From Monodelphis domestica (Eukaryota; Chordata; Mammalia; Didelphimorphia; Didelphidae), in assembly GCF_027887165.1 (NCBI RefSeq), contig NC_077232.1:54422788-54486787 (forward strand): a stretch of DNA of 64,000 nucleotides. Reading direction: 5' to 3'. A model generated the notes under the pieces. That model saw only the letters and a list, made by a program, of their open reading frames with translations. It was not told where the DNA came from and ran no database searches. The position numbers and the translations under genes are program-made. This document shows, one piece after another, positions 56,776-64,000 of the stretch; position 1 is the first letter of the stretch; the number at the start of each line of letters is the position of its first letter.

Positions 56776-58438
56776 AGCGAGCTGAGGACCACTGCGTTGT
56801 ACACTTTGAGCTTCGTCGCAGTGCTTACACCTCTGTGTTGGAGGACTTTGGAGCTCAGCTGCCCGAGTGCCTGGCTGGCCTTTTGGATCCTGGCATTAAT
56901 CTCGTGGTCTAGGGACCCGTCGTTGGTGATGGTGCTGCCCAGGTACTTGAAAGTGTTGATGTTAGAAAGCTGCGTGCCGTCGATTGTAATGCACGGCTGG
57001 TTCGTTGGCCTCCCTGGTGCAGGTTGGAATAGCACCTCTGTTTTGCTGAGGCTGATAGTCAGGCCAAACAGTTTTGTTGCGGTGGAGAACCTGTCCACAA
57101 TGGTTTGGAGATGATTTTCTTGGTGGACCATGAGAGCACAGTCATCTGTAAAGAGAGCTTCCAGGATGAGTCTCTCTATTGTCTCTGTTTTTGCAGTCAG
57201 GCGGCAAAGGTCGAATAGTGAGCGATCCAGTCGGTATTTGATGTAGATGCCCAGGTCTAGATCCATCACAGCATGTCGTAATACTTGGGTGAAGTATAGG
57301 TTGAATAGTACCGGAGCGAGGACACAGCCTTGTTTCATGCCATTGGAGATGTTGAAGCGATCGGAAGGCTCTCCATCAGATAGGACTTGCCCTGTCATGT
57401 CGACATAAAAGAGCTGGATCAGTTTGAAGAATTTTGCTGGGCAACCGAGTTTGCTAAGGATCACCCACAATGCGTCCCTGTTCACTGTGTCAAATGCCTT
57501 TGTCAGGTCTATGAAGACAATGTAGAGACTCAGGTTCTGCTCAAGGCATTTTTCCTGCATTTGCCTCACCGTGAAGACCATGTCGATGGTGCTGCGATCT
57601 GGTTGGAAGCCACATTGTGATTCAGGCAGGTTCTGCTCTGAGACAGATGATAGGAGTCTATTGAGTATAACACGGGCAAGGATCTTTCCAGCAGTGGAGA
57701 TTGTGAGATGCCTCTGTAGTTGTCACAGGCTGCTTGTGTGCCTTTGTTCTTGTATAGGGCTATGATGGAGGCATCTCTGAGTTCTGGGGGCATGTCTTCC
57801 TCTTCCCATATGCTGGTCAGCACTATGTGGAATGCCTGGAGCGCCTTTCCATTTAAGGCCTTGTACACCTCGGTTGGGATCCCATCTTTACCGAGTGCCT
57901 TGCCTACACTCATTTGATGAATGGCTTTTTGGACTTCCTCTATTGAAGGAGGGACGTCAAGTTGTTCAATGGTGCGGTTTTGGGGGATCTGGTCAAGGGC
58001 GCTTTGGTCAACTGAAGAGGGTCGGTTGAGAAGCTGACTGAAGTGTTCTTTCCACCTGTTGCTAATGCCTTGCTTATCTTTTATGAGAATGTCACCATCA
58101 GAGGATAGCAAGGGAGTGGTGGTGGGTTTTAATGGCCCATAGACAGTCTTGAGGGCACTGAAAAATTGTTTGTAGTTTTTCGTATCAGCAAAGCACTGGA
58201 TTTCTTCTGCTTTTTTTTCCCACCATCAGTCTTGCATCTTCCTGATCTCATACTGCGCCATGGCTTGGAGAGACTTGAATCTGTCCTTTTTAGGAGCAGA
58301 GTTTGAGGTATTTTGCCACTCCATAAAGGATTTGTTCTTTTTGTTCAGTAGGTCTTCAATAGTGGTGTTGTTCTCCTCGAACCAGTCCTGGTGGTTGCAT
58401 TGTTTGGGGCCTAGGACTGCCTTTGATGTTTCCTTCAC
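56733..58438 (-). pseudogene. RTE linker and reverse transcriptase (broken)
   Basis: The polymerase that copies element RNA at the target site. The first frame (58438 to 57566) covers the linker 'VLGPKQCNHQDWFEENN', a TGA at about 58226, then 'WWEKKAEEIQCFADTKNYKQ' and the N-terminal fingers ('SVGKALGKDGIPTEVYK', 'IIALYKNKG', 'NYRGIS'). A frame change at about 57705 leads to the second frame (57581 to 56733, 282 codons), with the palm motif 'IVFIDLTKAFDTVNRD' (catalytic Asp about residue 25), 'GMKQGCVLAPVLFNLYF' at 81-97, and 'ALFTDDCALM' at 142-151. The usual FADD reads FTDD here (57152-57141); both aspartates are kept. 'TFKYLGSTI' and 'LSSLLYG' follow. Another frame change lies near 56775, leading into the tail. 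Confidence 0.93.
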
Positions 58439-58617
58439 TGTGTCTCTGAAATGGTTCCATTTCTCGGTTGAGCTTCCAGTGAAGCTGGAGGTTCCTTGGC
58501 AGATGGCTTGTCATCCAGGCAGGACTGGAATGTTTGCAAATAAGATGGATCTCTAAGATGACTCAAGTTATAAAATGCGCGAACTGTCTGGGCGCATTTT
58601 GGATGGCAAGGCACAAT

Positions 58618-59520
58618 TCACATTTGAAGAGTTGTTCTAACCAATAGGTGGTCTGTCCAGCATTCAGCTCCTCTCATGGCTCTGGTGATCTGTACATCCT
58701 GGATGTCTCGTCGGCGTACAATGATGTAGTCAATGAGATGCCACTGTTTTGATCGTGGGTGCATCCACATTGTTTTATATTTGTTTGCCATTCTGAACAC
58801 AGCGTTCGTGATGGTGAGTTCAAACTCTGAGCATTTGCTGAGTAGCAGTAGGCCGTTGTTGTTCATTTTGCCCACAGCGTGTTTGCCGAGCACTCCTTTC
58901 CATCTTTCATGGTCCTGGCCAACGCGGGCATTGAAGTCTCCCAGTAGTATCAGCTTGTCGTTTGTGGGCACTGAGTGCAGGACGGCACTCAGGTCAGGGT
59001 AGAACTGCTCGATGGTCTCCTCTGTGCTGGTCAGTGTTGGGGCATATGCGCTGATGACTGTGGCATACCGGTCTTTGCTGAGAGGCAAATGGATCTTCAT
59101 GAGCCTCTCACTGATGCCCACAGGCAAGTCTGGCAGCTATTTGAGCAAACTGGTCTTGATAGTCAGGCCAACACTGTGGATTCTGTCTTCATTTGAGGCT
59201 CTGCCTTTCCAGAAGAAGGTGTATCCAGTGGTGGGTTTGCTGAGTGATCCCTCTTCTGGTAAGTGTGTTTCGCTTAAGGCTGTGATGTCGATGTTATATC
59301 GCGCCAGTTCTTTACCGATTAAAGCTGTTCTTCTCTCAGGTCTTGGGGTATTCTCTCTATCAAATAATGTCCTGATGTTCCATGCTCCTAGTAGGAGTTT
59401 CTTTGTATTTTTCCTTTGATTTCGACCTCTTAAAGGGATGACCTGCCAGCCGCGGTGTGCTGACTGGGTGTTTGTAGGGCAGGCAATGTTTGGGACACCT
59501 TTTCTAGTCCCCTCCCTTGA
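58618..59520 (-). pseudogene. RTE endonuclease domain (broken)
   Basis: The apurinic/apyrimidinic-type endonuclease that nicks the target for LINE insertion. The frame opens after a stop near 59521 and reads 'GWQVIPLRGRNQRKNTKK' then 'LLLGAWNIRTLFD' (about 59388). A TAG at about 59138 interrupts it just before 'LPDLPVGISERL'. From 59127 it is open for 169 codons, with 'GDFNARVG' at residues 63-70 (catalytic Asp/Asn), 'WMHPRSKQWHLIDYIIV' at 121-137 and 'CWTDHLLV' at 156-163 (the catalytic Asp-His pair). All the expected endonuclease landmarks survive. This frame is the same as that of the C-terminal tail near 56209 but not of the reverse transcriptase. Confidence 0.93.
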
Positions 59521-60239
59521 TTAGGGTGAGCAGTGCTGTCCTAGAGAGAGCTTCTCAGTTGCCTAGGATGCTGCCAAATATCCCTGCTGCCGTACAGGTC
59601 CGTGGGCTGCCTACGTGCAAGATCGTGACTACAACTGCCAGTGGTCACCTCCACCTGTTGCGTCGCCACTCCCGCATCGCCTCAAGTCTTGAAGAGGGTG
59701 GATGGGGTTAGGATAGATGAGTGTGCACAAAGACACTTGTGCGTGAAGGAGATTTAAGTGGAAAAGTCGATGCACAGAGACAGTCCCACTCTCTCGGCAT
59801 TGGAAGCCTGGGTCCAGTGGCACGAAAAATTGTTATGTCTGGAGACTTCCTCAGCTGCATTGGATGGCCGTGTTGTCCTTTGTGCTCCAACACGCCCTAA
59901 GCACTCCACAGTGCTTTGCTGCATTGCCATCTCAGCCGTTGAACCTTCTTATTGGTTTCTTCCGTCTGTTCGGCTGAAGCAGTCTTCACATGCTGGGTGA
60001 GCAAAGCCCTGGTTCACCAGGGGTCAACGACCCGATGGCTACCCTCACAAGGTTTGGCCAGCCTGTCGAAGTTGTTGCCTGGTGTGTGGCTGCTGCCACA
60101 TGCTAGCAGCTACTGGGAGCCACAAGTGAGAGATGGGTATCAGGTGGGGGTCAGAGGCTGGAGAGCTGCCCTAGGAGGGCACGACAGGCCCTCCATACCA
60201 GAGATACTACCCCTCCCTGAGCACCCCATACACCCCTTG

Positions 60240-60400
60240 TTACTTACCAAGCCAGGAACTCTCCCTAGCCATCATTTCCTATGTGACAACTCCCATTATT
60301 AGAATATACGCTCCTTGAATCAAGGCGTTCTCCTTGCTTTTATATTATATCTCTAATGCCTAGCACACTGTTTGACATGAAAGTATTTAATAAATACTTT
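60240..60400 (+). repeat. L2 LINE 3' end
   Basis: 'agaatatacgctccttgaat', 'ctctaatgcctagcacactg', 'gaaagtatttaataaatact'. Confidence 0.75.
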
Positions 60401-60625
60401 AAAAATAAGTTTATTGGGGGAAGCTGGGTAGCTCAGTGGATTGAGAGCCAGGCCTAGAGATGGGAGGTCCTAGGTTCAAATTGACTTTAGACACTTCCCA
60501 GCTGGGTGACCCTGGGCAAGTCACTTAACCCCCATTGCCTAGCCATTACCACTCTTGTGCCTTAGAACCAATACCCGGTATTGATCCCAAGACTGAAGGT
60601 AAGGGTTTAAAAAAATAAGTTTATT
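60401..60625 (+). mobile_element. Group 1 marsupial SINE with perfect 15-bp duplications
   Basis: The best-preserved SINE in the window: 'aagctgggtagctcagtgga', 'gagagccaggcctagagatg', 'gaccctgggcaagtcactta', 'ggtattgatcccaagactga', 'aggtaagggtttaa'. The body is about 60416-60610. The 15-base word 'aaaaataagtttatt' occurs at 60401-60415 and 60611-60625. Recently mobile compared with its neighbours. Confidence 0.96.
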
Positions 60626-60957
60626 ATCATAAGTACCTGAAAGGCAGAAAGTTCTTTCTTTTCCATGATTGTGTAAGAGGGGAAGAAAATGCCATATTTC
60701 TCATTTTACAGAGAAATGAACTGAAATTTAAAAGATCTGAAGTAACTTAATGGAAGTTAAAAATTCAGATATAATTGTGCTGAGTTTGAAATGCATATAA
60801 AATGCTTTGCATAGTTTCTTATAATCAAGTTTGTTTATTTTACATCGTATTACATCCTCTTTAAAGACATTTAGGAATGATGTGTTTATCTTTATCTCTA
60901 ATTTTGATCACTTTCTCATCTAAATCCCTCTCTCTGGCCAGAAAAATCCCCGCAATG

Positions 60958-60993
<36 letters not shown>

Positions 60994-61040
60994 TTACCCA
61001 TTAAACATTTTCAATTCTCCTGTTTTGTCTCTTCCCTTTC
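60626..61040. other. Unassigned stretch with CA repeat
   Basis: A weak reversed MIR scrap near 60690-60750; otherwise nothing recognised. Confidence 0.35.
60961..60993. repeat. (CA)n microsatellite
   Basis: Perfect AC dinucleotide run. Confidence 0.95.
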
Positions 61041-61044
61041 TACC

Positions 61045-61385
61045 AACTGGAATGCTCCATTTACACCTCTGTCCAAATACTGTCTCTCTTTGAAAGCCTG
61101 TCCCAAGATCCATCTCTGTCAGAACGCCTTCCCTAACCTTCCTTGTTTGCATCAACCGTTGCCTTCTTATAGAAGTTAAAATATGTATTATTCTTCTTTT
61201 AAGAAAATATACCATTTAGTCTATTGTTTAGCTTCATTTTAAGGTTCTCTTTTATCAACTAACTCTTACCATGAAGGGCAGGGCATATATCTTTCATTTC
61301 TTTGCTATCTTCTATAGCTTTTAAAACAGTGTATGAAAGAAAAATAAGAGTCAAATATTTATTAAATGAATGAATGAATGAACAG
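61045..61385 (+). repeat. L2 LINE 3' end
   Basis: 'aactggaatgctccatttac', 'catctctgtcagaacgcctt', 'ccatgaagggcagggcatat', 'aatatttattaaatgaatga' tail. Confidence 0.78.
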
Positions 61386-61424
61386 GTTTAGTTGTTTTGC
61401 TACATATTTAAGTTTTTAATTTTT

Positions 61425-61536
61425 CTTTTACATGTAGAAACACTTTTAACAATCATTTTTGTCATTTAAAAATTTAGTAATTAAAATTTATAATTTAGAT
61501 TTTCTCCCTCTCTATCTTCCCCATTATTCTTTAAGC
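61425..61536 (-). mobile_element. Older L1, 3' UTR, before the hAT insertion
   Basis: AT-rich 3' UTR-like sequence of an L1 family distinct from the younger copies; the same L1 resumes at 61739. Confidence 0.6.
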
Positions 61537-61738
61537 CAGTGGTTCTCAACCTCTCAATTTGTAGCTATGAGAATACATAATGCATATCAGGTATTTACAT
61601 TCCAAATCATAACTGTAGCAAAATTACAGTTTTGAAGTAGCCACCAAAGTAATTTTTTTTGGTTTGGGGTCACTGCAACATGAGGAACTGTATTGCGGGG
61701 TCACGGCATTAGAAAGGTTGAAAACCACTGCTTTAAGG
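61529..61738. mobile_element. SPIN/OposCharlie-like hAT miniature element
   Basis: A 194-base non-autonomous hAT element (61537-61730). The ends are inverted repeats: 'cagtggttctcaacct' at the left and 'aggttgaaaaccactg' at the right, matching at 15 of 16 positions when reversed. The flanking 8-base words 'ctttaagc' (61529-61536) and 'ctttaagg' (61731-61738) differ by one base, as expected for an aged hAT duplication. The interior 'tagcaaaattacagttttga', 'agtagccaccaaagtaattt', 'caacatgaggaactgtattg' matches what I recall of SPIN/URR1-type elements. No transposase is present. It sits in the L1 3' region, so it is younger than that L1. Confidence 0.9.
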
Positions 61739-61889
61739 CAAAATAGAATTCCATTATAACCATATACCACAATTTGTTCATTCATTCTCCAAGTAATAGA
61801 CAAAACCTCAGTTTCTACTTCTTTGCCATTAAAAATAATATGATTTAGATAAGTCCATTTCACTTATTTATGATCCCTTCAGAATGAAC

Positions 61890-61962
<73 letters not shown>

Positions 61963-64000
61963 CCCAATGGTGGTATTAATAAGTCATAGAACCACATAAT
62001 TTTGTGGTCCTTTGAGACTGGTTCCATATTGCTGTCCTGAATGGTTCTATTGGTTCACAGTTCCACCAACAGTATATCAGCATCCCATTTCCCCCACATG
62101 TCCTCCAAAACTTGTAATTTTCCTTTTTGGTCATGTTAGTCAATCTGGAAGGTATGGGGTGGTATCTCAAAGCAGTTTTAATTTGTATTTCTCTAATAAA
62201 TAGTGATTTTGGAGTATTTTTTTAATGTGACTATGGAGCATTTTGATTTCCTTCTCTAAGATCTGCCAGTTCATAATCTTTGAACATTTTTCATCTGGGG
62301 AGTGATTTCTATTCTTATGAATTTGATTCAGTTCTGTAAAAATTTGAGAAAAAGTAATTTTGTCAGAAATACTTGCTATAAGATTATTTTTCCCCAACCT
62401 TGTTGTTTCTCTTATAATATTTGTTACATTGGTTTTATTTGTAAAAAATATTTTAAATTTATCATCAAAATTAACTATTTCATTTTTTATGATATTCTCT
62501 ATATCTTTTTGGTCATAAATTCTTGCCTTATCCATAAGTCTGACAAGTAAACTATTTTTCATATTTCTTTAATTTGTTTATTGTGTCACTCTTTATTTCC
62601 AGATCAAGTATCCATTTTGTCTTTATCTTGTTGTATGGTATGAGATGTTAGTCCTTGCCTAACTTCTGCTAGCCTGTTTTTCAGTTTTTCCAGCAGTTTT
62701 TGTCAAACAGTGAGTTCTTTGACCAAAAGCTTAGATTTTTTGTTTTTATCAAATACTAAGTTGCTATGAACATTAACTGCCATATGTTGCTTACCTAATC
62801 TATTCTATTGATCTACCACTCTATTTCCTAGCTAGAACAAAAGTGTTTTGATGATTACCACAATTTATAATATAGTTTGATATCTGGTAAAACTAGGTCT
62901 CCTTCCTTTCTTATTTTTTCCACTAATTGCTTTGATATTCTCAGTCTTGTTCTTCCAGATAAACTTTGTTGTTATTTTTTCAAGTTCTATAAAATAATTT
63001 TTGGGTAGTTTGGCATGACACTGAATAGGTAAATTAGGTAGGTTTATCATTTTCTCTGTTGGTTCAGCTTATCCATGAGCAATTAATGTTTTTCCCATTG
63101 TTTAGGTCCCTTTATTTGTGTGATTAATGTTTTGTATTTGTGTTATATAGTTGCTAGATTTGTTTTGGTAGGTATAGCCCCCAATATTTTATATTATCTA
63201 GAGTAGTTTGGAATGGAATTTCCTTTTCTATCTCTTACTCTTGAGTTTTCTTGATGGTAAATAGAAATGCTGATGATTTATATGGAATTACTTTGTATTC
63301 TCTGACTTTGATAGTAGTTAATCCTTTCTATTAGCTTTTTGGTTTATTGTCTAGTATTCTCTATGCATGCCATCATATTATTTGCAAAGAGTGATAACTT
63401 TGTTTCTTCATTATCTATTCTAATTCCTTCAATGTGTTTTTCTGCTTTTATTGCTATAGCAATCATTTCTAATACAATATTAAATAATAGTGGTGATAAT
63501 GGGCATCCTTGTTTTAACCCTGATCTTACTGGGAAGGGTTTTAGTTTATCTTCATTGCTGATGGTTTCAGATAAGTGTCATTTATCACTTTGAAAAAAGT
63601 TCCATTCATTTCAATGTTTTCTATTTTTTTAAAATAAGAAGTGGGTGTTAAATTTTGTCAAATCCGTTTTCTGCATCTATTGAAATAATAATCTGTTTTC
63701 TATTGGTTTTGTTATTCAGATGATCAATTATGTTAATGATTTTCCTAATATGTATAAAACCTACCTGATTATGGTATAGGATTTTTGTGATGTAACATTG
63801 TAATCTTCTTGCTAGTTTTTTATTTGAGTGTTCTGCACCAATATTCATTAGGGAGTTTTGGCTATAATTTTCTTTCGCTCTTTTAGCTTTTCCTAATTTA
63901 GATATTAGTATCATATTTGTGTCATAAAAAGAGTTTTAAAGAATTCCCTCTTCTCCTATTTTTCTAAATAGTTTATGTAGTATTGGAGTTAGCTGTTCTT
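61739..64000 (-). mobile_element. Older L1, long, runs off the window end
   Basis: An L1 copy of an older or different subfamily, read right to left. From the 3' side: the C-terminal region 'FWRTCGGNGMLIYCWWNCEP' (about 62040-62110), the long open stretch 62167-62562 ('TNIIRETTRLGKNNLIA'), thumb-region sequence near 62860-63050, a palm block around 63340-63590 (forward-strand frames here are shadows), and 'IISIDAENGFDKI' near 63648-63700, which is the first catalytic block of the L1 reverse transcriptase ('SIDAEKAFD' usually). Several stops and shifts interrupt it. A (TA)n(TG)n tract at 61889-61961 lies inside. The 5' end is outside the window. Confidence 0.9.
61889..61961. repeat. (TA)n(TG)n microsatellite
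   Basis: Perfect TA run followed by a perfect TG run, inside the L1. Confidence 0.96.

Larger units (their letters stand above)
56152..60235 (-). mobile_element. RTE-type LINE, nearly full length
   Basis: A GC-rich island in AT-rich DNA that encodes a non-LTR retrotransposon read right to left. It has an apurinic endonuclease (about 59520-58618), linker, reverse transcriptase (about 58438-56733) and a C-terminal tail with a zinc-finger-like end (stop at 56209-56211). This architecture, and sequences such as 'GAWNIRTLFD', 'WMHPRSK.WH', 'GCPAKF' and 'GVKQGCVLAP'-type blocks, match the RTE-related proteins often annotated as craniofacial-development-protein-2-like in vertebrate genomes. The coding span is about 3.3 kb. 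About 700 bases of GC-rich sequence upstream (59520-60235) are presumed 5' UTR. At least three frame changes and five in-frame stops make it inactive, but long stretches stay open, so it is younger than the L2 and L3 fossils. A T-run at 56144-56151 would be its tail; no flanking duplication was found, so both outer edges are approximate. Confidence 0.93.

Noticed and set aside
56710-57114. 134-codon plus-strand frame within the RTE region
   Set aside because: Antisense shadow of the reverse transcriptase.
59012-59419. 135-codon plus-strand frame
   Set aside because: Antisense shadow of the RTE endonuclease.

Overview
The window is AT-rich vertebrate nuclear DNA packed with interspersed repeats. 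I found no intact host protein-coding gene. The repeat mix points to a marsupial, most likely an opossum such as Monodelphis, though I could not test the species. It includes L1 copies with the marsupial-type 3' end, a CORE-SINE whose tail resembles an RTE/BovB 3' end, a second tRNA-headed SINE with a distinctive 3' end, many MIR/THER, L2 and L3/CR1 fossils, and a SPIN/OposCharlie-like hAT miniature element. Family names come from remembered consensus sequences, not a database search.

Layout. 0-12 kb: old MIR/THER, L2-like and L3 fragments between unassigned AT-rich stretches. 12.7-14.2 kb: two 5'-truncated L1s on the minus strand, the second with a perfect 16-bp target-site duplication. 15-30 kb: L2-like, MIR and SINE insertions (several nested), two pyrimidine tracts that create spurious long open frames, and a few repeat-free stretches that could be conserved non-coding DNA. 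31.6-33.2 kb: a processed beta-actin pseudogene on the plus strand with a tetranucleotide microsatellite in its former 3' UTR. 33.25-37 kb: three L1 pieces on the minus strand, including a 2.1-kb copy with the ORF2 C-terminus. 38-45 kb: CORE-SINE, L3/CR1 and L2-like fossils, ending in a small CR1/L2-type reverse transcriptase remnant. 46.5-48.3 kb: a MIR split by successive L1 insertions that reused one target site. 49-56 kb: more SINEs, an L3 copy split by an L2-like repeat, and unassigned DNA. 56.2-60.2 kb: a GC-rich, nearly full-length RTE-type LINE on the minus strand with apurinic endonuclease, reverse transcriptase and a degenerate C-terminal zinc finger; this is the most gene-like object here. 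60.2-64 kb: L2, a SINE with perfect 15-bp duplications, L2 again, then a long older L1 split by the SPIN-like element and running off the end.

Taken together this looks like intergenic or intronic DNA built by successive retrotransposition. Ten of eleven recognisable L1 pieces lie on the minus strand. That would fit a host transcript running on the plus strand through the window, but no exon was found. I saw no convincing LTR retroelement, structured RNA gene or tRNA gene.
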